A DNA stretch of 64,000 nucleotides. Origin: an uncultured Sedimentitalea sp. Its GTDB lineage: Bacteria > Pseudomonadota > Alphaproteobacteria > Rhodobacterales > Rhodobacteraceae. The notes beneath the pieces were generated by a model. It ran no database searches. It saw only the letters and a program-made list of their open reading frames with translations, and was not told the origin of the DNA. This document shows positions 52,294 through 61,848 of this stretch, one piece after another. The DNA lies in NCBI GenBank assembly GCA_947504115.1, contig CANNGH010000002.1, positions 248,001-312,000 on the forward strand. Direction: 5' to 3'. Within the stretch, counting starts at the first letter, position 1, and the number at the start of each line of letters is the position of its first letter. The translations under genes and the position numbers were made by a program.

Positions 52294-53335
52294 GAAAGTT
52301 GGTGATGGCCCCTGAGGGGCGGCATATCATGGCCGTGTTCACGCGCCGTCAATTCTCCGAAGAGAAAGGGATATGCCACATGACTAAGACTACCATCACG
52401 CCATTGCCTGATCCATCGGGATTTTCGCCCGACCCGCTGACGGACATCCTGCGCTCCGGCGCGCGTTGCGCCTGATCGAGCAGGCGGTAGAAGCGGAACT
52501 GTCCACTCTGCTTGCCGCCCATGCCGATGACAAGACCGAAGATGGCCGGTCCCGCGTCGTGCGCCACGGCTATCTGCCGGAGCGCGAGGTGATGACCGGG
52601 ATCGGTCCGTTGCCCGTGCAGGTGCCCAAGGTTCGCGACCGGGCCGCCGGGGTCGAGAAGGTGCGGTTCACGTCATCGATCCTGCCGCCCTACCTGCGCA
52701 AGGCGAAGTCGGTCGAGGAATTGCTGCCCTGGCTTTATCTCAAGGGCATTTCCAGCGGCGATTTCCAGGAGGCGCTCACGGCGCTGCTGGAGCCGAACGC
52801 GGCGGGGATGTCCTCGACCACCATCTCGCGGCTCAAGGCGGCATGGTGGAACGAATATGACCGCTGGCAGCGCCGTGACCTCGGGGCCCGGCGAATCGTC
52901 TACATCTGGGCCGACGGGGTTTATTTCCAGCCGCGCATGGACAAGGGGAAAACAGTGCGTTCTGGTCCTGACCGGTGCCGACGAATTGGGCCACAAGGAA
53001 GTGTTGGGCCTCACCGACGGCTATCGCGAGAGCACGCAGAGCTGGCGCGAGTTGCTGATGGATCTCAAGCGCCGCGGCCTCACTCGCGCCCCGGAGCTGG
53101 CCATTGGCGACGGCGCCCTGGGGTTCTGGGCCGCTCTGCGCGAGGTCTTCGGCAGCACGCGCGAGCAACGATGCTGGGTCCACAAGACCGGCAACGTGCT
53201 CAACGCGATGCCGAAATCCGTGCCGATGCTCCTTTGGGCGCTGATGGCATCGGGCCAAATCCAGATGCGAAAGGTTGATGGCTGGGAAACCTTGGCTCAG
53301 CCCATCGCTCCGATCAGTCTTGACCTCGCGGCTTG
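52294..53335 (+). mobile_element. IS256-family transposase relic, two frameshifts and internal deletion
   Basis: MTKTTITPLPDPSGF...DILRSGAR / RLIEQAVEAELSTLLAAHADDKTEDGRSRVVRHGYLPEREVMTGIGPLPVQVPKVRDR...GKQCVLVLTGADELGHKEVLGLTDGYRESTQSWRELL. Confidence 0.85.
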
Positions 53336-53634
53336 ATCAGGCCCAAATCACCATGCTCGGAGGACGCCGCCGGACAATTTCCACCAGATTCGAGACACGA
53401 CCCCACCTTGTCGATAGGAACAGTATGGGGTATTAACTCGCACCGAACGCGCAAGATGTGCGGCAAGACTCTGAGCCACATCCGCTAATAGACAGTTTGC
53501 AGCGTCATGCCGCACTTCATCCGTCCGGCACCCGATTGCCCCGCCTTCACAGGGTGGGAATATGTCTGATCAAGCGACTCGGACCAGAACTGATTATCTC
53601 CTGGCCGCTTGGGGCCGCTGGGTTGGCGATCTAG

Positions 53635-54470
53635 GGGCTGTTGACGTTCATCTGATTTGAATGATTGTTGCCGCAATGTAGACGAAGGCTTTGAAGCTCT
53701 GGCCTGTCTTGCAGGAGCGCATGGCTATCCCTCTGTTTTCCTTCAACTTGCCGAAGTAGTTTTCGATCAGATGCCGCCACTTGTAGGTTTCTTTGTCGAA
53801 CTCCGCCGGTAACTTACGATTGGATTTCGGCGGTATGACCGGCGTGATGCCGCGATCCAGAAGGGCGTTGCGCAGCCAGTCGGCGTCGAAGGCTTTGTCG
53901 GCCAGCAGATGCCCAGCGGACAGGTCGCAGATCAGCGTATCGGTCTCGCGCAGGTCATGGGCTTGCCCTGGCATCAGGCAGAAATCGACGAGGTTGCCGA
54001 GCGCATCTGTCAGCGCCAGTATCTTCGTTGTTATGCCCCCGCGAGAGCGCCCGATGGCCTGGCAAAGAGTCCCCCTTTTGAGCCTTGACCCGAACGATGA
54101 ACCTTGACGATGGTGCCGTCGATCATCGCGTACTCGAGGTCCGCATCCGAGGATAATGCTTTGAACATAAGGTGGAAAGTGTCCGCCTTGACCCACCTGC
54201 GGAACCGCTTGAACACCGGATTCCATTTACCAAATTCAACCGGTAGTTCGCGCCATTGCGCCCCGGTGCGGACAATCCAAAGGACCGCTTCCAAAAACAG
54301 GCGGGGATCGCGCCCAGTCTGCCCTGGATCAGTGGATTTACCGAGACAATACGGCTCGATGATTGTCCATTGCGCATCTGTCAAAACTCTTCGGGTCAAG
54401 GCTGCTCTCCTCTGTTTGCAACCTTGAATCAGAAGTTAGGTGATTTGGGAATCCTGAACGTCAACAGCCC
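53635..54470 (-). mobile_element. IS5-family (IS427-group-like) insertion sequence with two overlapping transposase ORFs
   Basis: Perfect 16-bp terminal IRs GGGCTGTTGACGTTCA; CTAG target duplication; orfA MTRRVLTDAQWTIIEPYCLGK, orfB ...HDLRETDTLICDL...FDADWLRNALLDRGITPVIPPKSNRK. Confidence 0.92.
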
Positions 54471-55009
54471 CTAGTTGATCAGGACGCCAGCGCCGAAGTA
54501 ACGATGCTGATCCTCAGCGCGACCGAACGCGTCCAGCCGGGACGCGCAGCGAGGAAGAGATCGCTCCCACGGTTGCGGCCAAGACCGCGCACACCATTTC
54601 GATCCTTCCACCCCTGAACGCCAACATGCGGCGCCCACGCAGCGACCGCGGAGAGAATCGAAGAGCCCGGCACGCATGACGAACCGCAGAAAGATCAGCC
54701 CTTGACCAAGGCGATTAGAGAATGTCTTGGGACACTATCGCGACTGCCAAAATACTCCGGCCATGCGCACCAATCCGAACTACAAGCCCATCAACATATA
54801 GGTCTCGATGCGCATCCGCATACAGCATGTTACCTTTGGTCTTGCGCCTACTCTGTTGATGCGCTAACTTTCGGCTAAGGCCAAGGAGATTCGGCCCCAG
54901 TCGCGCAAGATGTGGCGACGGCAAATTGCACCCCGAGCGGGGGCAATAGAGCCGTGCACATTATTTTGCCCGACCTCTTTTGCTCTCGCTCAAACCAGAG
55001 GGCTAAAAG

Positions 55010-55207
55010 ATGAAAGAGCAAAAACCCACAACGATCCTGCGCCTGCCGTCGGTGCTGCAAATTACCGGGCTGTCGCGCAGCACCATTTACGCGATGATGG
55101 CCGAGGGCATCTTTCCCAAGCCAATCAAGCTGGGCAAGCGTGCCGTCGGATGGAAGGATACCGACGTGGCAGCATGGGTCGATGACCGTGCGCAGGGCGT
55201 CGCATAA
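55010..55207 (+). CDS. AlpA-family transcriptional regulator
   Basis: LRLPSVLQITGLSRSTIYAMMAEGIFPKPIKLGKRAVGWKDTDVAAWV. Confidence 0.93.
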   Translation: MKEQKPTTILRLPSVLQITGLSRSTIYAMMAEGIFPKPIKLGKRAVGWKDTDVAAWVDDRAQGVA

Positions 55208-55614
55208 TACATGCTTTGCAAAATGGTTGCGCCGTGCAGCTGGGGGGCTGACACGGCGCGGGATGTTTCGTTTGCGGCTGCGACGAACACCCCGAATATA
55301 GCACCGGAAAAGCGCGCGTTCCAGCGTTTCTCTGCCCATTTCTTGGCGACGCTCCATGCAGATGCCCCGTTCCCTCTGACGCTCCCCGAACCTGTTTATT
55401 CGGCGCGAATGCGGTGGCGCTGCACGGGAGTAAATGCACCCATGGCCATTCTCCACGTGATCCCGTGCAGAGCCGCTGATGCCACCAGCTTTCACGCTCT
55501 TGGCCTGCAGATCGCATCACTGAGCGTCCCCAAGGCGGACGCGACACAAGGCTCTCACACGCGCGCGATGATATTGCACTGCCGTGTGCACCGCGATGTT
55601 GGGAGGGTGTACTG

Positions 55615-56496
55615 ATGGTGGATGCGGAACACCTGACCCGCGCCCTTCACGGCAGCTGGTGGGGTTTTTACGGTACGGCCGCTTGCCCGGTTTGCCAGCC
55701 CGAAGGACGGAAACAGCAAAATGCCCTGACGCTGCGCAATGGTGAAAACGGCCGCCTCTTGGCTAACTGCAAGAAATCCGGCTGCGCTTTCTGCGATATT
55801 CTGGCCGCAGCGGGCGTCACCCATGGCAGCTACGCGCCGCCGGACCCGGCGGTCCTCGCCCAGCGTAAAATTGAACAGGACCAGCAAGCAGCAAAGCGCG
55901 CGGCGCAGGCGCGCCGGATCTGGGACGAAGCGCAGCCCATCGCGGGTACCTTGGCCGAAACCTATTTGCGGGCGCGGGGCATCACCTGCCCCCTTCCGGC
56001 AACGCTGCGCTTTGCACCGTCCTGCTGGCACTCGTCCGCCAGGCGCTTTCCAGCCTTGGTGGCGAAGGTCGAAGGCGGCGACAGTTTCGCCGTGCATCGC
56101 ACCTTTTTGCGGCCTGATGGCCAGGGCAAAGTCAAGGTCGAACCAGCCAAGATGATGCTTGGCCGGGTCACTGGCGGGGCCGTGCGCCTCAGCCAAGAGG
56201 CCGGGCCGCTCGTGGTAGCGGAGGGTATCGAGACCGCCCTAAGCCTCGCCTCCGGCCTCCTAAGCCGCCCTGCGACCATTTGGGCTGCGCTTTCAACATC
56301 TGGCATCCGGGGCTTTCGCCTTCCGTGCACCCCCGAGCGTCTCACCATTGCTCCGGATGGTGATAAAGCCGGCTATGAGGCCGCCCACGCTCTTGCGACG
56401 CGGGCACATGCGCTGGGCTGGCAGGTATCGCTCTTGCCTGCCCCCGATGGTCGCGACTGGAACGACATCCTGACAATGAAAGGGGAAGCCGCATGA
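55615..56496 (+). CDS. Toprim-domain primase-like protein
   Basis: CPVCQPEGRKQQNALTLRNG...C...SGCAFCDIL zinc region; PLVVAEGIETALSLASGL; ERLTIAPDGDKAGYEAAHAL. Confidence 0.85.
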   Translation: MVDAEHLTRALHGSWWGFYGTAACPVCQPEGRKQQNALTLRNGENGRLLANCKKSGCAFCDILAAAGVTHGSYAPPDPAVLAQRKIEQDQQAAKRAAQARRIWDEAQPIAGTLAETYLRARGITCPLPATLRFAPSCWHSSARRFPALVAKVEGGDSFAVHRTFLRPDGQGKVKVEPAKMMLGRVTGGAVRLSQEAGPLVVAEGIETALSLASGLLSRPATIWAALSTSGIRGFRLPCTPERLTIAPDGDKAGYEAAHALATRAHALGWQVSLLPAPDGRDWNDILTMKGEAA

Positions 56497-57983
56497 CAGC
56501 CCCGGAACTTATCCCGTTTACACCCAACTGGCCCGAGCCAGCCCCACGTTTCCTGCGCCCGGAATTGCCCCCCGCACCCGAACTCATTCTGCGCGACATG
56601 CTGACGGCGCCTCTGGCGCAATGGGTGGAACAAGCCGCCGAAGCCAAGGGCGCGCCAGTTGATTACGTTTTTTGGTCGCTGCTGACCATGGCTGGTGCGA
56701 CCATCGGCAACGCCCGGTGGGTTTCCCCTTGGGGCGGATGGCAGGAGCCGCCCGTGATTTGGGGGATGTGCATCGGTTTGCCCAGCGCTGGCAAAAGCCC
56801 TGCATTGGACGCAGTAATGCAACCCTTGCGCAAAGCCGAACGCGCCCTGCGCGAAGAGGCGCAAGCCGAAGTGAAAGAGTGGGAAGACAAAGCTGAGCTT
56901 GCCAAACTGATTGAAGCAGCTTGGAAGGAGGATGCGAAGAAGGCAATCAAAGAAGGCGACACGCCGCCAGAAAGGCCGATTGGCTGCAATGTTGGCCCGC
57001 CTCCGCACATCCCCCGGCTGGTGGTCAGCGATGCGACGATTGAGCGGCTCGGCGATATTCTCTCACGCCAGCCGCGCGGGATCTTGCTCATGCGTGACGA
57101 GCTAGCGGGATGGCTAGAAAACATGCAGCGGTATGCTGGGGGCGGCAATGACCGTCCGTTCTGGCTCGAATCCAATGGCGGGCGCAGCTTTTCGGTGGAG
57201 CGTATGGGGCGTCCCTCCTTGACAATCGACCGACTGACCATCGGGATGCTCGGGGGCATCCAGCCTGACCGACTGAAAAGTCTGCTGTTCAAGGCGGATG
57301 ATGATGGGCTGTTGGCGCGGTTCGTGCCGATCTGGCCCGAGCCTGCGCCGCTGCGCCGCCCACGAATCTCGGCGGATGAGTCGTTTATCAACCGGGTGGT
57401 TGAGCGGCTGCTGTCGCTTGAACTGGTTACGGATGAAAATGAGGAAACCCGTCCGTGGACTGTGTCTTTCGCAGAGGACGCGTGCGAGCTGATGGATACC
57501 TTTCGCCAAACGGTGCGCCAGTGGGAAGCTGGTGCCGAAGGGTTAATGTTGTCGTTTATCGGCAAACTCCCGGGGCTAGTGGCGCGGCTGTCGCTGATAC
57601 TGGGCTATTTCGACTATGCAGCGGGTATGGGCGAAGAACCCACCCAGATTTTTGCATCAGAATTTGGTCGTGCTGCGCATCTGGTGGAAACCTACATCCT
57701 ACCGATGGCGCGGCGCGCCTACGCGGAGGCGGAAATCCCAAAGGACGAGCGAGCGGCCCGCCGGCTGCTGGGCATCATCCGTGAACAGGGCTGGAAAAAC
57801 TTCACGACGCGGCAGGTTATGCGACTTGACCGTTCGGGGCTGGGTAGGCGGGCTGATCTCGACCCCGCACTTGCGGCGCTGGAGGAGGCCGATTGTATTC
57901 GGCCGGTTGAAACGCCGCGCAACCCAAGAGGCGGTAGGCCGGAACGGCTTTATGCGGTCAACCCGGCCGTGCATCGGAGGTAG
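56493..57983 (+). CDS. DUF3987 family protein (primase/helicase-like)
   Basis: IGLPSAGKSPALDAVMQPL; LLMRDELAGWLENMQRYAGG; ATGA overlap with Toprim gene. Confidence 0.88.
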   Translation: MTAPELIPFTPNWPEPAPRFLRPELPPAPELILRDMLTAPLAQWVEQAAEAKGAPVDYVFWSLLTMAGATIGNARWVSPWGGWQEPPVIWGMCIGLPSAGKSPALDAVMQPLRKAERALREEAQAEVKEWEDKAELAKLIEAAWKEDAKKAIKEGDTPPERPIGCNVGPPPHIPRLVVSDATIERLGDILSRQPRGILLMRDELAGWLENMQRYAGGGNDRPFWLESNGGRSFSVERMGRPSLTIDRLTIGMLGGIQPDRLKSLLFKADDDGLLARFVPIWPEPAPLRRPRISADESFINRVVERLLSLELVTDENEETRPWTVSFAEDACELMDTFRQTVRQWEAGAEGLMLSFIGKLPGLVARLSLILGYFDYAAGMGEEPTQIFASEFGRAAHLVETYILPMARRAYAEAEIPKDERAARRLLGIIREQGWKNFTTRQVMRLDRSGLGRRADLDPALAALEEADCIRPVETPRNPRGGRPERLYAVNPAVHRR

Positions 57984-57985
57984 CC

Positions 57986-58432
57986 ATGACACGATGGCTA
58001 GCTGCGGCGCGGCAGGCCCAACAAGTCTGGAAGCAACGGACACAACCGACAAAACCCCCACTACAAGAGGTTTCGTCAGTTGTGTCGGTTTTGTCCGAGG
58101 GTGCAGAGGCCGTGGCCGGGGCTGTCGCAACCTCCAAAGCTGAAAAAAGCAACACCTCCTTTGCCACCGGAATGGATTTTCAAGTACGGCAGCATTCCGC
58201 GACAGAAGTGGTTGATAGCCACGTTCATCGCGCAACTGCCGCGGGTAGCGTAAAGCCACGAACTCGGCTCAATGCGGCCAGTGGAATACCTGTAAGAAAC
58301 CTTCCATCCCAACCTCATGCTTGTGCGGTATGTGGAACGAGCGATTGGACAGTCGCAGTAACCGACAAAAGTGGACGAAGGCTGCATGTCTCCTGCTGGA
58401 AGCGAAAACAAGGACATAGGTTTTGCATATGA
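57986..58432 (+). CDS. Hypothetical protein overlapping an inverted repeat
   Basis: 148-aa ORF with C-terminal C-x2-C ... C motif; coding status uncertain. Confidence 0.35.
   Translation: MTRWLAAARQAQQVWKQRTQPTKPPLQEVSSVVSVLSEGAEAVAGAVATSKAEKSNTSFATGMDFQVRQHSATEVVDSHVHRATAAGSVKPRTRLNAASGIPVRNLPSQPHACAVCGTSDWTVAVTDKSGRRLHVSCWKRKQGHRFCI
58038..58096. repeat. Imperfect inverted repeat (GGACACAACCGACAAAACC ... GTTTCGTCAGTTGTGTCGGTTTTGTCC)
   Basis: Right arm 58070-58096 is the exact reverse complement of 44932-44958 in the integrase gene. Confidence 0.85.
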
Positions 58433-58932
58433 TTTGTGACCTTACTGCCCAGATCGATATTCGTGAAGCGGCGAGAATCGTCGGTACGCTCCCAGAGGTG
58501 ATCGACTTCGAGGGCGAGCGGATCGTCACGACCTGGACCCGTACCAACTTTGGTGGACGACGCCAATGGTTTCTCTGCCCATCCTGTGACCGCCGCTGCG
58601 CGATCATTTACCGGCGCGGCAATGGGCCCCTGTGGTGTTGCCGGGTCTGTGGCGGGGGCCGCTATCTGAGTGAAGGCCGCTCATCCAAAAGCCGAGCGCT
58701 GCACAAAGCGTTCAAAGTCCGTGAACGCCTTGGCCAGAAGAAAGGCGGTATCATTGCCCCCTTCCCTGCGAAGCCGAAAGGCATGCATAATTCGACCTAT
58801 GAGCGGATTCGTTTTGAGGCACTGCAGGTCGAGCGCGACATTCTTGTTGAGGACATGGCGTCGTTTCTCTGCGTCAGTGTCGATGACGTGCCCCACATTG
58901 TTGCCCGACAGCGCCAAAGGGGCCGTTATTGA
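58423..58932 (+). CDS. Zinc-ribbon hypothetical protein
   Basis: WFLCPSCDRRCAIIYRRGNGPLWCCRVCGGGRYLSEGRSS. Confidence 0.65.
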   Translation: MHMICDLTAQIDIREAARIVGTLPEVIDFEGERIVTTWTRTNFGGRRQWFLCPSCDRRCAIIYRRGNGPLWCCRVCGGGRYLSEGRSSKSRALHKAFKVRERLGQKKGGIIAPFPAKPKGMHNSTYERIRFEALQVERDILVEDMASFLCVSVDDVPHIVARQRQRGRY

Positions 58933-59187
58933 CCAACTGCACGGCGTCCACTGCAAGGAAGCACAGTGGCTCACTGCGACCACCACATTCTTGGCGCTTT
59001 GCACTCCCCAGCGCGCCAACGGACCTGCAGCGCATCGCTCCCTGCGAGAGCGGTCACCGGAATCATTGATCCAGCTACCGAGAGTCGACGATCGATTGTT
59101 CAGGGCGTTAGTCAGGACATTCGCCTCTTGCCCCAACTCATCGCAGAACCGTCATGCTCCAGCGCCATCCAAGTCAGTCCGGATCAT

Positions 59188-59210
59188 GGTGGGGGATATA
59201 GCGGGGGATA
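59188..59210 (+). promoter_or_regulatory. Tandem GGGGGATA arm-type-like sites, right end
   Basis: ggtgggggatatagcgggggata. Confidence 0.6.
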
Positions 59211-59255
59211 GGCTTTTCGACTTTAGTTTAAAAACAACAGCTTAGCATAGAAATA

Positions 59256-59345
59256 TGGCGGAGCGAGAGGGATTCGAACCCTCGAGACGGTTTCCCGCCT
59301 ACACACTTTCCAGGCGTGCGCCTTCGACCACTCGGCCACCGCTCC
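59256..59345 (-). tRNA. tRNA-Ser (GGA)
   Basis: GGAGCGGTGGCCGAGTGGTCGAAGGCGCACGCCTGGAAAGTGTGTAGGCGGGAAACCGTCTCGAGGGTTCGAATCCCTCTCGCTCCGCCA; long variable arm, encoded CCA. Confidence 0.97.
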
Positions 59346-59463
59346 GTTGGGGGCGATATGTGACGGATCGTGGTTGGCATTGCAAGCTGGAAAACATCGG
59401 CGTGAGGCCGGGTGCGATTGTGTGTGACCCGGCTGATCGTGGGGCGCGGGTGCTGTCTGCGCT

Positions 59464-61848
59464 TCAGGTCGTCGCCCTGCCCCCGGTCTCCTGCGGCGCG
59501 CGCGTTTCGGTCTCGGTCGTCCGCCCGGCGGCGGGGCGCAGGGTTTCGGGGTTGCGTAGCCAGAGGTCGCGCTGGGGCAGCGGGGTTTCGATCCCTTCCT
59601 CGGCGAAACGCCTGGCGATCTCGTGGTTCATGTCGGATTTGACGCTCATGATCCAGTTGACGTCGCGCAGGATCGCGCGAATTTCGAAATCGAGCGACCC
59701 GTTCGCGATGCCCTGGAACAGGACGGTGGGACCGGGATTGGCCAGCACCATCGGATGCGTGTTGGCGATCTCCATCAGGATCTCCTCGACCTGACGTGTG
59801 TCGCTGCCATAGGCCACACCCACCGGGACGATCACCCGTCCCACGGTGTTTCCGCGGGTGAAATTGGTGACGGTGCCGCTGATCAGATCCGAATTCGGCA
59901 CGATCACGTCGGTCCGGTCAAAGGTTTCGATCGTGGTGGCGCGCACCGAGATGTCGCGCACATACCCCATCAGCCCGCCGACCTCGATCCAGTCGCCCTT
60001 GGAAATCGGGCGCTCGATCAACAGGATGATGCCGCTGACGAAGTTCGACACGATGGTCTGCAGTCCGAACCCCACCCCGACCGACAGCGCACCGGCAACG
60101 ATCGCGAGCGAGGACAGATCGAAACCGGCGATGGTGATGGCGATGAGCGCCGCCAGAAAGACACCGATATAGCCGGTGCCGGCGACGATCGCGTTCTGCG
60201 CGCCGGGATCCAGTGCCGTCTTGGGCAGGAGACTGCCGCGCAGCCCGCCCTTGACCAGTTGGGTCAGCACATAGCCGACGACGAAGATGACGGCGAAGAT
60301 GAGGAAGTTCGTGGGCGAGATAAAAGTTTCGCCGATCTGGAAGCCGGTGATGAACTTGGTCCAGAGCTCGGTCAGATCCGAGAGGCGCGCGCCCCAGATC
60401 AGCGCCAGCAGCGGCAGCGACAGCAGCGTCAACGCAAAGCCGATCACGACCGACGCCAGACTGTCGCGCGCCGTCTCGCGCCGCGTCAGCCAAGCATAGA
60501 CATCGACCAGAAAGCGGCGGACCACCAGCGCCGAGGTGATCAGCGCGAAGGTCAGGACAACCGGAAACACCAGCGCAGAGGCCGCTCTGACATAACCCAG
60601 CGCGGCCAGCACCGGCGAGATCAGCGCAAGCAGAAACACTATGCGCCGCACCAGACGCACGATCCGTCCCAGTTCCTGCTCCGAATCTTCGTCGTCTTCG
60701 TCGTCTGCGGTGGCATGGGGGGACGGATCACGGAAAACGACCAACTGAAGGCGCAACAGGATCAGCGAGGTGATCAAAATCAGCGGAAAGACCAGCACCG
60801 CCAGCGAGGCGGGTGTGACGTTTTCAACCTGATTGAGCAGCTGGATCATCCCGGCCAAAATCAGCATCACCGCCAGAAGATCGATCAGCAGGCGCGTTTG
60901 CGACCGTTTGTCCCGGTCGACCGGCAACAGCGGTTCTTCGTCCAGACGGACGAAAATCTGTTCGCTCAGCCAACGGAACAGCAGCAGGATCGCACCCCAG
61001 GCGGGGATGCGCTCCAGCAGGAGGGTGCCGCGAAAACCGAACATGCCCGACAGCAATGCCGCCTGTGTGATCGCGACGATACCCAGGAAGGGCAGCAATA
61101 TCCGCGCCAGCGACACCACGAAGCGCCATACGCCGGTGCCCTTGCCGCCGAACTGGCGCATGTAATTGCCGAACCGCTTGGACCAGAACCGCCCGCGCGC
61201 CAGAAACAGCAGGCCGACCAGTCCCAGGGACCCGATCAGCGGCAGGCGGTCCCGGAAGTTCTGCCGCACCAATCGGGCGTTCCAGGCACCGCGTATCTCG
61301 TTGGCGATTGCCGTGCCGACCTGGCGCAGGTCGCCCAGCGCGACGGGCCAATGCGCGGGGTTGAGCGGTGTCGGTCCCCGCGCCAGCATCTGCGCGGTCT
61401 GGCGTTCGCGCAGGATCCGGTCGATCTCGGTGATCAGCCCGTCGGCACGGAAATAGGCCTCTTCGGCAACAACGCGGGGAACGCGCAGCTTGTCGAGTTG
61501 CGTCGTCAGTCGTTCGCGCAGATCCGCGATATCCTGCGGCTCGTCCCCGTCTTCCGGTTTCGGCCCCAGCGCGTCGATCTGGGATTGCAGCGTGCGGATG
61601 CGCGAGGAGTTCTGATCGCGGGTCGAGACGAACTTCTCACGATAATCCGACAGGTCGGCGCGCATTGCCTCGAATGCCGCGTTCGCCGCATCCGCATTGT
61701 CGATCAGTTTTTCGGCGCGCTCCGCGGTCGACAGCCATTTCTGCTGCGCTTGCGTGTCCGCCGTGCTGACTTGCGCCGAAACTGCGACGCCGAACGACAG
61801 AAAGGCCAGCGCCGCCAGCAGACGCAGCAGCAGGATCGTCTGTCTCAT
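59464..61848 (-). CDS. Mechanosensitive ion channel (DUF3772 / MscK-like)
   Basis: IVAGALSVGVGFGLQTIVSNFVSGIILLIERPISKGDWIEVGG MscS signature; start set at MRQTILLLRLL. Confidence 0.92.
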   Translation of the reverse strand: MRQTILLLRLLAALAFLSFGVAVSAQVSTADTQAQQKWLSTAERAEKLIDNADAANAAFEAMRADLSDYREKFVSTRDQNSSRIRTLQSQIDALGPKPEDGDEPQDIADLRERLTTQLDKLRVPRVVAEEAYFRADGLITEIDRILRERQTAQMLARGPTPLNPAHWPVALGDLRQVGTAIANEIRGAWNARLVRQNFRDRLPLIGSLGLVGLLFLARGRFWSKRFGNYMRQFGGKGTGVWRFVVSLARILLPFLGIVAITQAALLSGMFGFRGTLLLERIPAWGAILLLFRWLSEQIFVRLDEEPLLPVDRDKRSQTRLLIDLLAVMLILAGMIQLLNQVENVTPASLAVLVFPLILITSLILLRLQLVVFRDPSPHATADDEDDEDSEQELGRIVRLVRRIVFLLALISPVLAALGYVRAASALVFPVVLTFALITSALVVRRFLVDVYAWLTRRETARDSLASVVIGFALTLLSLPLLALIWGARLSDLTELWTKFITGFQIGETFISPTNFLIFAVIFVVGYVLTQLVKGGLRGSLLPKTALDPGAQNAIVAGTGYIGVFLAALIAITIAGFDLSSLAIVAGALSVGVGFGLQTIVSNFVSGIILLIERPISKGDWIEVGGLMGYVRDISVRATTIETFDRTDVIVPNSDLISGTVTNFTRGNTVGRVIVPVGVAYGSDTRQVEEILMEIANTHPMVLANPGPTVLFQGIANGSLDFEIRAILRDVNWIMSVKSDMNHEIARRFAEEGIETPLPQRDLWLRNPETLRPAAGRTTETETRAPQETGGRATT

